Assembly: GCF_002157895.1 (NCBI RefSeq)
Contig: NZ_CP021377.1
Span: 3,038,001 to 3,102,000 of the forward strand
Source of the DNA: Oceanisphaera profunda
GTDB taxonomy: Bacteria; Pseudomonadota; Gammaproteobacteria; Enterobacterales; Aeromonadaceae
Direction: 5' to 3'
DNA: 64,000 bases
A model generated the notes under the pieces. It made no database searches. It was given only the letters and a program-made list of their open reading frames with translations, and had not been told where the DNA came from. Positions 32,534-43,887 of the stretch are shown here, one piece after another. The position numbers and the translations under genes are program-made. Position 1 is the first letter of the stretch. Each line of letters opens with the position of its first letter.

Positions 32534-32833
32534 TTATTTGGCGCGAGGTAAACTGATTTTTTTCTCTTCACTGGCACGGTACAGCGTCAACACATGGCCA
32601 ACACTTTGTACTTTAAAGGCCTTGGTTTCACGTACGATGGCATCTATGATCAGAGCCTTGGTGTCGCGGTCTTCAGAGGCTACCTTCACTTTAATCAGTT
32701 CATGAAAGTTCAACGCCAGATCGATTTCGGCTAACACGCCTTCGGTCAGGCCATGTTGGCCAAGCAATACCACTGGCTTTAGGCTGTGAGCCAAGCCTTT
32801 TAAGTATTGTTTTTGCTTATTAGTCAGGGTCAT
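32534..32833 (-). CDS. yhbY: Ribosome assembly RNA-binding protein YhbY
   Basis: 99-residue CRM-domain protein that binds pre-50S particles. LTNKQKQYLKGLAHSLKPVVLLGQHGLTEGVLAEID carries the conserved GxxG-type turn, and NFHELIKVKVASEDRDTK and HVLTLYR complete the fold. The length is standard. It is divergent from rlmE, the same arrangement as in E. coli; the 84-base gap must hold both promoters. Confidence 0.96.
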   Translation of the reverse strand: MTLTNKQKQYLKGLAHSLKPVVLLGQHGLTEGVLAEIDLALNFHELIKVKVASEDRDTKALIIDAIVRETKAFKVQSVGHVLTLYRASEEKKISLPRAK

Positions 32834-32917
32834 TGCAAAATGCTTCAGTTAATAGGTTGAAAGGGGGCTATTGTACCCCCATCTTAGCTTCAATGGTAAT
32901 AGCAGAGCGATAATAAA

Positions 32918-33547
32918 ATGGCGAACAAAAAACGCTCGGGCAGCTCAACGCGCTGGCTCCAAGAGCACTTCAGTGATAAGTACGTACAAGAAGCGCACAA
33001 AAGAGGCCTACGTTCCCGGGCTGTGTTTAAATTAGAAGAACTGCAAGGGCGGGATCGCTTGTTCAGACCGGGTATGACGGTGGTGGACTTAGGTGCAGCA
33101 CCCGGCGGTTGGAGTCAGTTTTCCGCAGAGCAAGTGGGAGCCAAAGGGCAAGTGATTGCTTGTGACTTGTTACCCATGGATGCCATTGCTGGTGTCAGTT
33201 TTTTGCAGGGCGACTTTAGAGATGAGGCTGTACTTAACGCATTACTCGAGCGAGTAGGGCAAGATAAGGTCGATGTTTTACTCTCGGATATGGCACCCAA
33301 CATGAGTGGTACCCGAGAAGTGGATCAGCCCAAGTCGATGTATTTAGTCGAATTAGCGCTCGATATGTGTCGCCAAGTATTAGCTCCGAAAGGTAGCTTT
33401 GTGGTGAAAGTGTTCCAAGGGGCCGGCTTTGATGAGTTTTTATTAGAAGTGAGACGGTCTTTTAGTTCAGTAAGAGTAAGAAAACCCGATTCGTCGCGGC
33501 CCCGCTCGCGAGAAGTTTACATTGTGGCTACAGGTTTTAAACTGTAG
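32918..33547 (+). CDS. rlmE: 23S rRNA (uridine-2'-O)-methyltransferase RlmE (RrmJ/FtsJ)
   Basis: Heat-shock methyltransferase that makes Um2552 in the 50S subunit. The 209-residue protein has the SAM motif [14 protein letters not shown] and the catalytic K-D-K-E set in recognisable positions (Lys of SRAVFKLEE, Asp of [11 protein letters not shown], Lys of [10 protein letters not shown], Glu of [11 protein letters not shown]). In E. coli rlmE-ftsH is a heat-shock operon; here ftsH follows after 44 bases. Confidence 0.96.
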   Translation: MANKKRSGSSTRWLQEHFSDKYVQEAHKRGLRSRAVFKLEELQGRDRLFRPGMTVVDLGAAPGGWSQFSAEQVGAKGQVIACDLLPMDAIAGVSFLQGDFRDEAVLNALLERVGQDKVDVLLSDMAPNMSGTREVDQPKSMYLVELALDMCRQVLAPKGSFVVKVFQGAGFDEFLLEVRRSFSSVRVRKPDSSRPRSREVYIVATGFKL

Positions 33548-33591
33548 TACTCTGTCGAAGTCATAAACAGTCAGCCGGTGAGGTTAGTAAT

Positions 33592-35547
33592 TTGAGTGAC
33601 ATGGCAAAAAATTTGATCCTGTGGTTGGTCATAGCCGTGGTGTTAATGTCGGTATTCCAGAGCTTTAGCCCAAGTGAGCCGAGTGGACGCCAAACGGACT
33701 ACACCACCTTTGTGCAGGAAGTATCTCAAGGACAAATCCGCGAAGTACGCATGGATGGACGCACCGTGAACGGTGTTAAGCGCAGTGGTGATAGATTCAC
33801 GACTATTTTACCCGCACAAGATCCGCAGCTACTGAACGATTTGTTAAATAATAATGTCCGTGTAGTGGGTGAGAAGCCAGAAGAGCCGAGCTTACTGACG
33901 TCTATTTTCATCTCTTGGTTCCCCATGTTGCTGTTGATCGGCGTTTGGGTATTCTTCATGCGTCAAATGCAAGGTGGCGGTGGCGGTAAAGGTGCCATGA
34001 GCTTTGGTAAGAGCAAAGCGCGCTTGATGGGTGAAGACCAAATCAAGACCACTTTTGCCGATGTAGCCGGTTGTGATGAAGCCAAAGAAGACGTGGCGGA
34101 GCTCGTGGATTACTTACGTGATCCGAGCCACTTCCAAAAGCTCGGCGGGCGTATTCCGACCGGTATTTTGTTAGTAGGTCCGCCCGGTACCGGTAAGACA
34201 TTGCTGGCGAAAGCCATCGCCGGTGAGGCCAAAGTGCCATTCTTTACGATTTCCGGTTCTGATTTCGTGGAAATGTTTGTGGGTGTCGGTGCCTCTCGAG
34301 TGCGCGACATGTTTGAGCAAGCGAAAAAATCTGCGCCTTGTATCATCTTTATCGATGAAATAGATGCGGTAGGCCGTCAACGTGGTGCTGGCATGGGTGG
34401 TGGTCACGATGAGCGTGAGCAAACCCTGAACCAGATGCTGGTTGAAATGGATGGCTTTGAAGGTAACGAAGGTGTCATCGTCGTGGCGGCCACTAACCGT
34501 CCCGACGTATTAGACCCCGCCTTGCTGCGTCCTGGTCGTTTCGACCGTCAAGTGGTAGTGGGCTTGCCTGATGTGCGTGGTCGTGAACAAATCCTTAAGG
34601 TGCACATGCGTCGTGTGCCGTTAGGTGATGATGTGCAGGCCAGCGTGATTGCACGCGGTACGCCAGGCTTCAGTGGTGCAGATTTGGCGAACTTGGTCAA
34701 CGAAGCGGCCCTGTTTGCGGCGCGTTCATCACGCCGTGTGGTGTCCATGGATGAGTTTGAAAAAGCTAAAGACAAAATCATGATGGGTGCCGAGCGCCGT
34801 TCTATGGTGATGTCTGAGAAAGAGAAAGCCATGACTGCCTATCATGAAGCGGGTCACGCTATCGTTGGTCGTTTAGTACCAGAGCATGATCCTGTTTATA
34901 AAGTGTCCATCATCCCTCGTGGTCGGGCACTGGGTGTGACCATGTATTTGCCGGAGCAAGACAGATATAGCTACAGCAAACAGCATTTGGAGTCGATGAT
35001 TTCTAGCCTGTATGGCGGCCGTTTAGCGGAAGAGATTATTTACGGCTTTGAAATGGTTACTACAGGTGCGTCTAACGACATCGAACGGGCGACGGATTTA
35101 GCTCATAAGATGGTGACTCAGTGGGGCCTGTCAGAAAAAATGGGTCCTTTGCTGTACGCAGAAGAAGAAGGCGAGGTCTTTATGGGCCGCTCTTCTGCTA
35201 AGGTGAAGCACATGTCAGATGAAACCGCGCAAGCGATTGACGCTGAAGTGAAAGATCTGATTAATCGTAACTATGATCGTGCTAAGAAAATCTTGCTGGA
35301 TAACATCGATATATTGCATGCGATGAAAGACTGCTTGATGAAGTATGAAACGATTGATGCTAAGCAGATTGATGACTTAATGGCGCGCCGTGCAGTACGT
35401 GCACCCGCCGATTGGGTTGAAGAGTCTGATGACAAGCCACAAGGGCCTACCGCGACCAAGAATACTGATGATAAAGAGTCAGGTTCGGTTGCAGAGCCGA
35501 AGACGGGTGCGCCGGATTTGAATAAGCCGAGTGATCTCACCAGTTAG
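33592..35547 (+). CDS. ftsH: ATP-dependent zinc metalloprotease FtsH
   Basis: Membrane-anchored AAA+ protease that degrades sigma-32, LpxC and misassembled membrane proteins. The 651-residue protein has two membrane helices (about 8-24 and 103-122) and Walker A GPPGTGKT (196-203). Walker [24 protein letters not shown] and the zinc site HEAGH (418-422) are also present. A TTG at 33592 (reading [10 protein letters not shown]) lies eight bases after GAGG and is the better start; the classic ATG is 33601. The strong rho-independent terminator downstream separates it from folP. Confidence 0.97.
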   Translation: MSDMAKNLILWLVIAVVLMSVFQSFSPSEPSGRQTDYTTFVQEVSQGQIREVRMDGRTVNGVKRSGDRFTTILPAQDPQLLNDLLNNNVRVVGEKPEEPSLLTSIFISWFPMLLLIGVWVFFMRQMQGGGGGKGAMSFGKSKARLMGEDQIKTTFADVAGCDEAKEDVAELVDYLRDPSHFQKLGGRIPTGILLVGPPGTGKTLLAKAIAGEAKVPFFTISGSDFVEMFVGVGASRVRDMFEQAKKSAPCIIFIDEIDAVGRQRGAGMGGGHDEREQTLNQMLVEMDGFEGNEGVIVVAATNRPDVLDPALLRPGRFDRQVVVGLPDVRGREQILKVHMRRVPLGDDVQASVIARGTPGFSGADLANLVNEAALFAARSSRRVVSMDEFEKAKDKIMMGAERRSMVMSEKEKAMTAYHEAGHAIVGRLVPEHDPVYKVSIIPRGRALGVTMYLPEQDRYSYSKQHLESMISSLYGGRLAEEIIYGFEMVTTGASNDIERATDLAHKMVTQWGLSEKMGPLLYAEEEGEVFMGRSSAKVKHMSDETAQAIDAEVKDLINRNYDRAKKILLDNIDILHAMKDCLMKYETIDAKQIDDLMARRAVRAPADWVEESDDKPQGPTATKNTDDKESGSVAEPKTGAPDLNKPSDLTS

Positions 35548-35567
35548 TAAAAATTTATGCTAAATTA

Positions 35568-35600
35568 AGCCCGAACATATTCTGTTCGGGGCTTTTTTAT
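35568..35600 (+). terminator. Terminator of rlmE-ftsH
   Basis: AGCCCGAACA / TGTTCGGGGCT stem with TATTC loop and one bulge, followed by T6, 20 bases past the ftsH stop. Confidence 0.88.
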
Positions 35601-35954
35601 TTACTATACCCCTTCGCGGAGCAGTAAGTTCGAAGCCGTAAGTTAGGGCCACTGATTAGTCCATAGGGCTAGGTTTTTGTAGGCGATCACTTGTTCTCGT
35701 ATTTCGCCGAAGGCGGAACCGATGACCACACCACAAAGCTGTTTTCGCAACGGAATCCACGGAAGAACGCGGAAAATAGTGCTCAAGTCTGACAGGGATA
35801 ATTCAGCGCCGAGCGCCAAGCTAAATAAAAGACGGTGTTTGTCTTTCAGCTCGACGCGGTGTTTTTGCCCTGACGTAAACCGAGCACATTTTACTTAGAT
35901 TGAAATGAGACCGTCCACCGAAACCGTTTACCCAGATAGATTGGAATACAGATT
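35601..35954. repeat. Intergenic repeat cluster between ftsH and folP
   Basis: No gene is seen. The stretch contains copies of three repeat types also found at 1143-1291: TTGTAGGCGATCACTTGTTC... (35677-35719), CGGAATCCACGGAAGAACGC... (35749-35779) and AGCGCCGAGCGCCAAGCTAA (35805-35826). The order of the three types is reversed relative to the first site. folP and glmM may start from a promoter in the last 60 bases. Confidence 0.75.
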
Positions 35955-36788
35955 ATGCTGTTATCGAGCACGAGCAAAAGCTTGGACTTATCTCGCCCGC
36001 AGATCATGGGCATCTTAAATTTAACTCCCGACTCTTTTTCTGACGGTGGGCGTTTTATTGAGCCACAGGCCGCCCTTAAGCATGCCAAGCAGATGCTGAT
36101 GGATGGCGCCACCTTAATTGATGTTGGCGGTGAGTCGACGCGCCCCGGTGCCGATGCGGTGGTTGAGCAAGCTGAATTAGACCGAGTGATACCGGTGATT
36201 GAACTGTTACGCCAAGAGCTAGACTGCTGGATTTCGATTGATACCAGTAAAGCCGTGGTGATGAAAGAAGCGGTGAGCGCGGGCGCCGACTTGATTAACG
36301 ATATTCGAGCCTTGCGTGAGCCCAATGCCTTACAAGTGGCGGCTGACAGCGGTGCGGCTATTTGCTTAATGCATATGCAAGGTTTGCCCCGCACCATGCA
36401 ACAGGCACCGGGCTATCAAGATGTGACGGCCGAAGTCGTGGATTTTTTACAGGCGCGAGTACAGGCCTGCATCGAAGTCGGGATCAGCCGAGAACGATTA
36501 TGCTTAGATCCGGGCTATGGCTTTGGCAAAGGCTTAGATCATAATTATGAATTACTGGGTAAACTTGGCCAACTCAGACTTATGAGCTTGCCGTTATTGG
36601 TGGGCATGTCCCGCAAGTCGATGTTAGGGCAGTTGCTCAATCGGGAAGTCGACCAGCGATTAGCAGGCGGGCTGGCCGCGCACTTATTTGCGATAAATCA
36701 AGGTGCCCATATTTTGCGGGTGCATGATGTTAAAGAAATGACTGACGCGCTGCGCGTCTGGCAATATGCCGCACATTATCTGACATAA
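35955..36788 (+). CDS. folP: Dihydropteroate synthase
   Basis: Condenses p-aminobenzoate with dihydropterin pyrophosphate in folate synthesis and is the sulfonamide target. The 277-residue TIM barrel has IMGILNLTPDSFSDGG, LIDVGGESTRPGA, SIDTSKAVVM, INDIRA, LDPGYGFGK and the GMSRKSMLG loop. The start at 35955 has GGAA eight bases upstream. Its neighbour glmM follows after 94 AT-rich bases, as in the conserved ftsH-folP-glmM-secG cluster. Confidence 0.97.
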   Translation: MLLSSTSKSLDLSRPQIMGILNLTPDSFSDGGRFIEPQAALKHAKQMLMDGATLIDVGGESTRPGADAVVEQAELDRVIPVIELLRQELDCWISIDTSKAVVMKEAVSAGADLINDIRALREPNALQVAADSGAAICLMHMQGLPRTMQQAPGYQDVTAEVVDFLQARVQACIEVGISRERLCLDPGYGFGKGLDHNYELLGKLGQLRLMSLPLLVGMSRKSMLGQLLNREVDQRLAGGLAAHLFAINQGAHILRVHDVKEMTDALRVWQYAAHYLT

Positions 36789-36882
36789 GATTCGAGTATA
36801 ATAATTTGGTATAAGAGTTGGATATAAGACTCACGAATTAAGAATTGAGTTAAAAATTAGAAATACGCATTAGGGATAAAAA

Positions 36883-38208
36883 ATGAACAGAAAATATTTT
36901 GGTACCGACGGTATTCGTGGCCATGTGGGCGAATATCCCATCACACCTGAGTTTGTAATGAAGTTGGGTTGGGCGGCGGGTAAGGTATTATCACAAACCG
37001 GCACGAAAAAAGTGTTAATCGGTAAAGATACCCGTATCTCTGGCTATATGTTGGAATCCGCATTAGAAGCAGGCTTGTCTGCGGCAGGCATACAAGCGGC
37101 CTTGTTAGGGCCCATGCCGACTCCAGCGATTGCCTATTTGACCCGTACCTTTAGGGCCGAAGCCGGTATTGTGATCAGTGCTTCTCATAATCCGTATTAT
37201 GACAATGGTATTAAGTTTTTCTCTCATGACGGCACCAAGTTGCCCGATGAAGTCGAGCTGGCCATTGAAGCCATGCTCGATCAACCTATGGACTGTGTAG
37301 CTTCTGAGCAGTTAGGTAAGGCTCGCCGAATTATTGATGCGGCGGGGCGTTATATCGAATTTTGCAAGAGCACCTTTCCCTCAGAAATGCACCTCGACGG
37401 CTTAACTATCGTTATCGATTGTGCACATGGTGCCACCTATCACATAGCGCCGGCGGTATTTGAAGAGCTGGGGGCTAAAGTGATCCGCACGGGGTGTGAG
37501 CCTAACGGTATTAACATTAATGACCAAGTAGGCTCAACCGCGCCAGAAGCCTTGATGGCAGCTGTCGTTGAGCATGGAGCAGACTTAGGTATCGCCTTTG
37601 ACGGAGACGGTGACCGGTTAGCCATGGTGGATCACACCGGCGCATTACTCGATGGCGATCAAGTGCTCTATATCATGGTGAACAATGCTATTAGGCGAGG
37701 CACGCTAGGCGGCGGTGTAGTGGGCACCTTAATGACCAATATGGCACTGGAATTGGCGTTAGCGAAACAAGATATTCCTTTTGTGCGCGCCAATGTCGGC
37801 GATCGTTATGTATTGGAGCAGCTCAAGCAACGCGGTTGGAAACTGGGCGGTGAAAATTCCGGACACATTATCAGCCTGGAACACAACAGTACCGGCGACG
37901 GCATAGTGGCAGCTTTGCAAGTATTACGTGCCATGGTGTGCAGCAAACAAGACTTGTATACCTTAGGTAAAAGTTTAGTGCTGTTCCCCCAAGTGCTCAA
38001 TAATGTGCGCTTCACCGCCGATACAGATCCTCTGAACGATGCAGACGTGCAGGCGCGGGTGGCTGAAGCCGAAGCCGAACTGGCCGGCGCCGGACGGGTG
38101 CTATTAAGAAAGTCCGGCACTGAGCCATTAATTCGGGTGATGGTGGAAGGGGCAGATTTGGATCAAGTGAGCCGATTGGCCCATTATATTGGCGATGCGG
38201 TACGTTAA
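36883..38208 (+). CDS. glmM: Phosphoglucosamine mutase
   Basis: Interconverts glucosamine-6-phosphate and glucosamine-1-phosphate for peptidoglycan and LPS. The 441-residue protein, slightly shorter than the 445 of E. coli, has [11 protein letters not shown] at the N terminus. The phosphoserine loop is ISASHNP (Ser101), the metal-binding loop [13 protein letters not shown], the sugar loop GGENSGHI, and the phosphate loop [17 protein letters not shown]. Upstream AT-rich DNA with TATAATAA near 36800 may hold a promoter. Confidence 0.97.
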   Translation: MNRKYFGTDGIRGHVGEYPITPEFVMKLGWAAGKVLSQTGTKKVLIGKDTRISGYMLESALEAGLSAAGIQAALLGPMPTPAIAYLTRTFRAEAGIVISASHNPYYDNGIKFFSHDGTKLPDEVELAIEAMLDQPMDCVASEQLGKARRIIDAAGRYIEFCKSTFPSEMHLDGLTIVIDCAHGATYHIAPAVFEELGAKVIRTGCEPNGININDQVGSTAPEALMAAVVEHGADLGIAFDGDGDRLAMVDHTGALLDGDQVLYIMVNNAIRRGTLGGGVVGTLMTNMALELALAKQDIPFVRANVGDRYVLEQLKQRGWKLGGENSGHIISLEHNSTGDGIVAALQVLRAMVCSKQDLYTLGKSLVLFPQVLNNVRFTADTDPLNDADVQARVAEAEAELAGAGRVLLRKSGTEPLIRVMVEGADLDQVSRLAHYIGDAVR

Positions 38209-38361
38209 ACGGCGATGGAATGGTCTTTTTGCTGACTTTTCGTTCAGTCGCGCTTTTTTTTTGAAATTGAGCTTGTAACCCACTAAGCCTATGGCTAGTA
38301 TTAGCCCCGCTCCGGACAGTAGTCTGATGCGGGGCTCAGACGTCAAGCAAAGGTGTAGCTG

Positions 38362-38721
38362 ATGTACGAAATTCTTTTAGTGGTGTATCTGCTTATTGCA
38401 CTGACCTTAGTTGGTTTGGTGTTGATTCAGCAAGGTAAGGGTGCCGATATGGGCGCTTCCTTCGGTGCAGGTGCCTCCAATACCGTTTTTGGCTCCAGTG
38501 GTTCAGGTAACTTTTTAACGAAAGCGACCACGCTATTGGCAGCAGGCTTCTTTATTGTGAGTCTGGCGCTGGGTAATTTATCCAGTAACAGTACCCAACA
38601 AGGAAGCGAGTGGGATGACCTTTCTGAAACAGTAGTTCAAGAAAGCACTCCTGCAGGGGACGTCCCCGGCGTGAATAACAGTGATGTACCTTCTGTTATC
38701 AGCAGCGACGTACCTGAGTAA
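38362..38721 (+). CDS. secG: Preprotein translocase subunit SecG
   Basis: Small inner-membrane partner of SecYE that assists protein export. The 119-residue protein has two hydrophobic helices (about 2-20 and 54-73) and the conserved VLIQQGKGADMGASFGAGASNTVFGSSGSGNF loop. The C-terminal ~45 residues are polar and acidic and vary between genera. tRNA-Leu follows seven bases after the stop, so these are cotranscribed, as in E. coli secG-leuU. Confidence 0.96.
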   Translation: MYEILLVVYLLIALTLVGLVLIQQGKGADMGASFGAGASNTVFGSSGSGNFLTKATTLLAAGFFIVSLALGNLSSNSTQQGSEWDDLSETVVQESTPAGDVPGVNNSDVPSVISSDVPE

Positions 38722-38728
38722 TAGATTT

Positions 38729-38815
38729 GCCGTGGTGGTGGAATTGGTAGACACGCTATCTTGAGGGGGTAGTGCCTGTATGGGCGTGCGGGTTCAATTC
38801 CCGCTCACGGCACCA
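38729..38815 (+). tRNA. tRNA-Leu (GAG)
   Basis: 87-nt class II tRNA with encoded CCA. The acceptor GCCGTGG pairs with TCACGGC. The anticodon stem is CTATC/GGTAG with loop TTGAGGG, so the anticodon is GAG at 38763-38765. The long variable arm is TGCCTGTATGGGCGT, and the T-arm is GCGGG-TTCAATT-CCCGC. It matches E. coli leuU in sequence and place. Confidence 0.97.
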
Positions 38816-38898
38816 ATTATGTTAGCTTGAATTTCAAATTCAAAATAACTATAATTCCACGTAGTTTGAATTAGTTTAATTCTACGTAATTTTTCGGA

Positions 38899-38975
<77 letters not shown>

Positions 38976-39007
38976 ATTCCTCACATTTATTGCAGTGGTG
39001 AAGCTAC

Positions 39008-39044
39008 CCTGTGATAAGTGGTTGTCGTAAGACAACAGTCAGGG
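39008..39044 (+). other. Leader hairpin upstream of rimP
   Basis: CCCTG (39008-39012) pairs with CAGGG (39040-39044) and encloses an inner perfect hairpin GTTGTC-GTAA-GACAAC. It lies between the initiator tRNA and two terminators and could be a processing or regulatory structure. Confidence 0.5.
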
Positions 39045-39055
39045 TCCAGGTGAAT

Positions 39056-39083
39056 AGCCCCGATTTGATGATCGGGGCTTTTT
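39056..39083 (+). terminator. First terminator in the rimP-nusA leader
   Basis: AGCCCCGAT-TTGATG-ATCGGGGCT followed by T5, about 80 bases after the initiator tRNA. It may end tRNA transcripts or attenuate the operon. Confidence 0.88.
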
Positions 39084-39124
39084 GTTATCTGCACGTTAGC
39101 ACCCAATTAGGGTGCACATTCACT

Positions 39125-39144
39125 GGGCTGCGAGCCCTTTTTTT
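39125..39144 (+). terminator. Second terminator directly before rimP
   Basis: GGGCT-GCG-AGCCC followed by T7, ending six bases before the rimP Shine-Dalgarno sequence. A terminator between the leader and the first gene suggests attenuation of rimP-nusA-infB, which could be sensed by NusA itself (inference). Confidence 0.8.
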
Positions 39145-39161
39145 GTTTTCGGAGGGTAGCT

Positions 39162-39620
39162 TTGGCTACATTGGAACAACGATTGACCGAAATGCTGACA
39201 GAGCCCGTAGAGGCTTTGGGCTTTGAATTGCTAGGGCTCGAATTCGTCCGTGCCGGGCGGCATTCGACCTTACGTTTGTATATCGACCATGAAAACGGTA
39301 TTCAAGTCGCCGACTGTGCTGAGGTAAGCCGGCAGGTGAGTGCCGTAATGGACGTGGAAGATCCCATTACTACCGAATATGATCTGGAAGTCTCTTCGCC
39401 AGGTATGGCTCGCCCCTTATTCAAACCTGCTCATTACCAAGCCATTATTGGTGAACAGGTTGAATTGTCCCTGCGCATGGCGGTGAATAATCATCGTAAG
39501 TTAAGCGGACTCCTAGTGGCAGTAGATGACACCCTGATCAGACTGGAGGTAGACGGAACTGAGTTCCCGATTGCTTTCGCTAATATCCAAAAAGCACATC
39601 TGGTTCCGAACTTTGACTAA
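39162..39620 (+). CDS. rimP: Ribosome maturation factor RimP
   Basis: 152-residue protein needed for 30S subunit assembly. It has an N-terminal alpha/beta domain ([60 protein letters not shown]) and a C-terminal SH3-like domain. Initiation is at TTG 39162, supported by GGAGG six bases upstream; no ATG is available near the conserved N terminus. First gene of the rimP-nusA-infB operon. Confidence 0.96.
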   Translation: MATLEQRLTEMLTEPVEALGFELLGLEFVRAGRHSTLRLYIDHENGIQVADCAEVSRQVSAVMDVEDPITTEYDLEVSSPGMARPLFKPAHYQAIIGEQVELSLRMAVNNHRKLSGLLVAVDDTLIRLEVDGTEFPIAFANIQKAHLVPNFD

Positions 39621-39634
39621 CGAGGCAGTCGGAC

Positions 39635-41137
39635 ATGAATAAAGAAATATTGCTAGTGGTAGATGCGGTTTCTAACGAAAAAGCATTGCCTCGCGAAAAG
39701 ATTTTTGAAGCCTTAGAAACGGCATTAGCCACGGCGACGAAAAAGAAATATGACGGAGATATCCTAGTACGAGTCGAAATCGATCGTAAGAGCGGTAACT
39801 TCGAAACCTTCCGTCGTTGGCAAGTCGTGGAAAGTCAGGAAACCCTGACCAACCCTTACGGCGAAATCACACTGGAAGCGGCACAAATTGATGAGCCAGA
39901 AATTCAAGTTGGCGACTTCGTCGAAGACGACATCGATTCTGTGACCTTTGACCGCATCACCACCCAAACCGCCAAGCAAGTGATCGTACAAAAAGTACGT
40001 GAAGCCGAGCGTATGCAAGTGGTTGAGCAGTTTAAAGATCAAGAAGGCGAGATCATTAGCGGTGTGGTGAAAAAAGCCACCCGTGAGAATGTGATTTTAG
40101 ATCTGGGTAATAACGCTGAAGCGGTGATTTTCCGTGAAGACATGTTACCGCGCGAAACCTTTCGCAGCGGCGACCGGGTGCGTGGCCTACTTTATGCCGT
40201 GCGTCCAGAAGCACGCGGTGCACAGCTATTTATTAGCCGCAGCAACCCTGACTTCTTGAAAGAGCTGTTTCGCATTGAGGTGCCAGAGATTGGCGAAGAA
40301 GTTATCGATATCATGGGTGCTGCACGCGACCCAGGTAGCCGTGCCAAGATCGCCGTTAAAACCAACGACCGCCGCATAGACCCCATTGGTGCATGTGTGG
40401 GCATGCGTGGTGCCCGAGTGCAAGCCGTATCCGGTGAGCTTAATGGCGAGCGCGTTGATATCGTACTGTGGGATGATAATCCTGCACAGTTTGTGATCAA
40501 CGCCATGGCGCCGGCTGACGTCTCTTCTATCATCGTCGATGAAGATGCGCATTCCATGGATATAGCCGTGGAGTCAGGCAACTTGGCGCAAGCCATCGGT
40601 CGTAATGGTCAAAACGTACGTTTGGCCGCCCAGCTAACTGGCTGGGAGTTGAACGTGATGACGGTCGAAGATTTACAGAACAAACATCAGGTCGAAAGCG
40701 ATAAGATCATCAATCTCTTTATTCAACATCTGGATATTGACGATGATTTTGCAGGCTTGCTTATGGAAGAAGGCTTTTCCTCGTTGGAAGAAATTGCCTA
40801 TGTACCGGTTAGCGAGTTATTGAGCGTTGAAGGCCTAGATGAAGAGATGGTGGAGGAGCTGCGTAATCGTGCCAAGGCTGCCCTGACCACTCGAGCGCTA
40901 GCGCAAGAAGAATCATTCGAAGGGGTAGAGCCAGCAGAAGATTTGCTCGCATTGCCCTCCATGACCCGGGAGCTGGCGTATGCGCTTGCCGCCCGTGGTG
41001 TTGCGGATCTGGAACAACTAGCAGAGCAGGGCATTGACGATCTTGAAGGAATTGAAGATCTGAGTGAAACCCTAGCTGGGGAGCTGATTATGGCGGCCCG
41101 TAATATCTGTTGGTTTGGTGACCAGACCGAAGAATAA
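39635..41137 (+). CDS. nusA: Transcription termination/antitermination factor NusA
   Basis: RNA-polymerase-binding factor that acts in pausing, termination and antitermination. The 500-residue protein has an N-terminal polymerase-binding domain (about 1-130), an S1 domain ([28 protein letters not shown]), and KH1/KH2 domains ([33 protein letters not shown]). Two C-terminal acidic repeats of the gammaproteobacterial type follow (about 365-425 and 440-495). It lies 14 bases after rimP with GAGG upstream. Confidence 0.97.
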   Translation: MNKEILLVVDAVSNEKALPREKIFEALETALATATKKKYDGDILVRVEIDRKSGNFETFRRWQVVESQETLTNPYGEITLEAAQIDEPEIQVGDFVEDDIDSVTFDRITTQTAKQVIVQKVREAERMQVVEQFKDQEGEIISGVVKKATRENVILDLGNNAEAVIFREDMLPRETFRSGDRVRGLLYAVRPEARGAQLFISRSNPDFLKELFRIEVPEIGEEVIDIMGAARDPGSRAKIAVKTNDRRIDPIGACVGMRGARVQAVSGELNGERVDIVLWDDNPAQFVINAMAPADVSSIIVDEDAHSMDIAVESGNLAQAIGRNGQNVRLAAQLTGWELNVMTVEDLQNKHQVESDKIINLFIQHLDIDDDFAGLLMEEGFSSLEEIAYVPVSELLSVEGLDEEMVEELRNRAKAALTTRALAQEESFEGVEPAEDLLALPSMTRELAYALAARGVADLEQLAEQGIDDLEGIEDLSETLAGELIMAARNICWFGDQTEE

Positions 41138-41156
41138 GATCAGCGGAGGTATATTA

Positions 41157-43856
41157 ATGGCAGAAGTTACATTATCGCAGCTCGCCAGCGACATAGACAC
41201 ATCAGTTGACCGTCTTGTACAGCAGTTTCGTGAAGCCGGCATGGAGAAATCCGTCGGTGATTCCGTATCGGAAACCGAAAAAGCCGATTTGCTGACATTT
41301 CTTAAGAAACAGCATGGCGGTGCGGCAGACGAGCCTAAGCGTATGACACTGCAGCGCAAAACCATGAGCACCTTAAATGTGCCCGTGGTTGGCGGTAAGA
41401 GCAAAGAAGTACAGGTGGAAGTGCGCAAAAAACGCACTTACGTCCGACGTGACACGGCTGAAGAGCTGCAGCGTCAACAAGAATCAGAAGAGCAGGCGCG
41501 TTTAGCAGCAGAAACGCAGGCTCAACAGCAAGCCGAAGAGCAAGCCAAGCGTGAAGCCGACGAGAAAGCTAAACGTGAAGCGCAAGATAAAGCCAAGCAT
41601 GACGCGCAAGACAAAGCTCGCCAGGCTCAGCCGCAAGCTCAGAACACCAAAGAGCAGGGGAAAGCAAAACCCCAAAGCAAAGAGCCGAAAAAGGTGGACA
41701 ATATGGCCAAGAGCGAAGCAGAAAAGTTAACCGCGCAGCGTGAGCAAGAAATCTTGCGTAAGGCCGAGCAAGATGCCAAAGAAAAAGCTGAAGAAGTACG
41801 TAAGCTGGCAGAAGTAAACGAAAAGCGTTGGGCTGAAGAAGCCGCGGCTGCCAAAAAGCCAGAAGACGCAGACTATCATGTGATGACCAACGCCTCTGCC
41901 AAAGCCGCAGAAGATGAAGCAGATAAGTCTGAAGAAAACAAAGCTCGTCGTAGCACCGGTGGCAAAAAGCGCAGTGGTGGTAAGTCGAAAGAAGACCGTC
42001 TTGAGCGTGAAAACCGTAATGAGCGTCTGCGTAAAGGCAAGCGCGCTAAGGTGATGATGCCTAACTCCATGAAGCACGACTTCCAAAGACCGGCGCAAGC
42101 TGTGAATCGTGACGTGGAAATTGGCGAAACCATTACCGTGGCAGAGCTGGCTAACAAGATGGCCGTTAAAGGCGTCGCCGTCATCAAAGTGATGATGAAG
42201 ATGGGTGCCATGGCCACCATCAACCAAGTGATTGACCAAGAAACTGCTCAGCTAGTGGCAGAAGAAATGGGTCACAAGGTTATTCTGCGTCGTGAAAACG
42301 AATTAGAAGAGCACGTGTTGCAAGACCGCGACACAGATGCAGCACGCGAAACTCGTGCGCCAGTGGTTACCATCATGGGTCACGTAGACCACGGTAAAAC
42401 CTCTACTCTGGATTATATTCGTCGCGCTAAAGTCGCGTCTGGCGAAGCCGGTGGTATTACTCAGCATATTGGTGCCTACCACGTAGAAACCGAAAACGGC
42501 TCTATTACCTTCTTGGATACCCCAGGTCACGCGGCCTTTACCTCTATGCGTGCTCGTGGTGCCAGCGCTACCGATATCGTTATCTTGGTAGTGGCAGCGG
42601 ATGATGGCGTAATGCCGCAAACCGTTGAAGCGATTCAGCACGCCAAAGCGGCGAACGTGCCCTTGATTGTGGCCGTGAACAAGATGGATAAGCCCGAAGC
42701 AGATATCGATCGCGTGAAGAGCGAATTGTCTCAGCACGGCGTGATGTCAGAAGACTGGGGCGGCGAAAACATCTTTACCTATATCTCGGCTAAAACCGGT
42801 GAAGGTATCGATGAGCTGTTAGAAGCTATCTTGCTACAGTCTGAAGTATTAGAGCTAAATGCTGTGGTTGATGGCATGGCGTCTGGTGTGGTGATTGAAT
42901 CACGTCTCGACAAAGGCCGTGGTCCAGTAGCTACCGTTTTAGTACAAGAAGGTACGCTGAACCAAGGCGATATCGTATTGTGCGGACTCGAGTATGGCCG
43001 TGTACGTGCCATGCGTGATGAGCTAGGCCGTGATATTAAGACCGCAGGTCCGTCTCAGCCGGTGGAAATCTTAGGTCTGTCCGGTGTACCGGCAGCCGGT
43101 GATGAAGCAACCGTAGTACGTGACGAGAAGAAAGCCCGTGAAGTGGCGCTCTATCGTCAAGGTAAGTTCCGCGATGTGAAACTGGCTCGCCAGCAGACCG
43201 CTAAGCTTGAAAACATGTTTGCTAACATGGAAGAAGGCGAAGTTGCAGAAGTTAACCTAGTACTTAAAGCTGACGTACAAGGTTCTATCCAAGCCATTGC
43301 CGACTCACTTGAGCAGCTGTCTACGGACGAAGTGAAAGTGAAGATCATCGGTTCTGGTGTGGGTGGTATTACCGAAACTGACGCCAGCTTGGCCGCGGCT
43401 TCTAACGCCATTATCTTAGGCTTTAACGTGCGTGCCGATGCATCTGCTCGTAAGATGATTGAAGCGGAAGAAATCGACCTGCGTTACTACAGCGTAATTT
43501 ATGAGCTGATCGACGAAGTGAAACAGGCCATGACCGGCATGTTGGCTCCTGAGTTCAAGCAAGAAATCATTGGTTTGGCCGAAGTACGTGACGTGTTCCG
43601 TTCGCCTAAGTTTGGCGCAGTAGCCGGTTGTATGGTGACTGAAGGTAACGTGAAGCGCAGCAATCCGATTCGAGTACTGCGTGATAACGTGGTGATTTAC
43701 GAAGGCGAGCTGGAATCTCTGCGTCGCTTTAAAGACGATGTCCAAGAAGTGCGTAATGGCATGGAATGTGGTATCGCGGTGAAGAACTATAATGACGTAC
43801 GTCCGGGCGACCAGATTGAGGTTTTCCAAATCGTAGAAGTAAAGCGTACCCTGTAA
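41157..43856 (+). CDS. infB: Translation initiation factor IF-2
   Basis: GTPase that brings fMet-tRNA to the 30S subunit. The 899-residue protein has N-terminal IF2_N ([21 protein letters not shown]) and a very charged Ala/Glu/Lys/Gln-rich linker (about 90-290). A second IF2_N motif precedes the G domain, which has G1 GHVDHGKT (408-415), DTPGH and [10 protein letters not shown]1/C2 domains end the protein. The start at 41157 follows GGAGG. An internal ATG at 41703 (residue 183), eight bases after AAGGTGG, could give a shorter IF2-beta-like form, as known in E. coli. Confidence 0.97.
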   Translation: MAEVTLSQLASDIDTSVDRLVQQFREAGMEKSVGDSVSETEKADLLTFLKKQHGGAADEPKRMTLQRKTMSTLNVPVVGGKSKEVQVEVRKKRTYVRRDTAEELQRQQESEEQARLAAETQAQQQAEEQAKREADEKAKREAQDKAKHDAQDKARQAQPQAQNTKEQGKAKPQSKEPKKVDNMAKSEAEKLTAQREQEILRKAEQDAKEKAEEVRKLAEVNEKRWAEEAAAAKKPEDADYHVMTNASAKAAEDEADKSEENKARRSTGGKKRSGGKSKEDRLERENRNERLRKGKRAKVMMPNSMKHDFQRPAQAVNRDVEIGETITVAELANKMAVKGVAVIKVMMKMGAMATINQVIDQETAQLVAEEMGHKVILRRENELEEHVLQDRDTDAARETRAPVVTIMGHVDHGKTSTLDYIRRAKVASGEAGGITQHIGAYHVETENGSITFLDTPGHAAFTSMRARGASATDIVILVVAADDGVMPQTVEAIQHAKAANVPLIVAVNKMDKPEADIDRVKSELSQHGVMSEDWGGENIFTYISAKTGEGIDELLEAILLQSEVLELNAVVDGMASGVVIESRLDKGRGPVATVLVQEGTLNQGDIVLCGLEYGRVRAMRDELGRDIKTAGPSQPVEILGLSGVPAAGDEATVVRDEKKAREVALYRQGKFRDVKLARQQTAKLENMFANMEEGEVAEVNLVLKADVQGSIQAIADSLEQLSTDEVKVKIIGSGVGGITETDASLAAASNAIILGFNVRADASARKMIEAEEIDLRYYSVIYELIDEVKQAMTGMLAPEFKQEIIGLAEVRDVFRSPKFGAVAGCMVTEGNVKRSNPIRVLRDNVVIYEGELESLRRFKDDVQEVRNGMECGIAVKNYNDVRPGDQIEVFQIVEVKRTL

Positions 43857-43887
43857 AGGCACGCCGACCTGAACCACTCAAGGTTGA

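Noticed and set aside
35891-36397. 168-codon minus-strand frame opposite folP
   Set aside because: folP is unmistakable on the plus strand and the antisense product has no recognisable features.
41727-42239. 170-codon minus-strand frame inside infB
   Set aside because: Opposite the charged linker of IF-2; composition reflects Lys/Glu/Ala codons read backwards.
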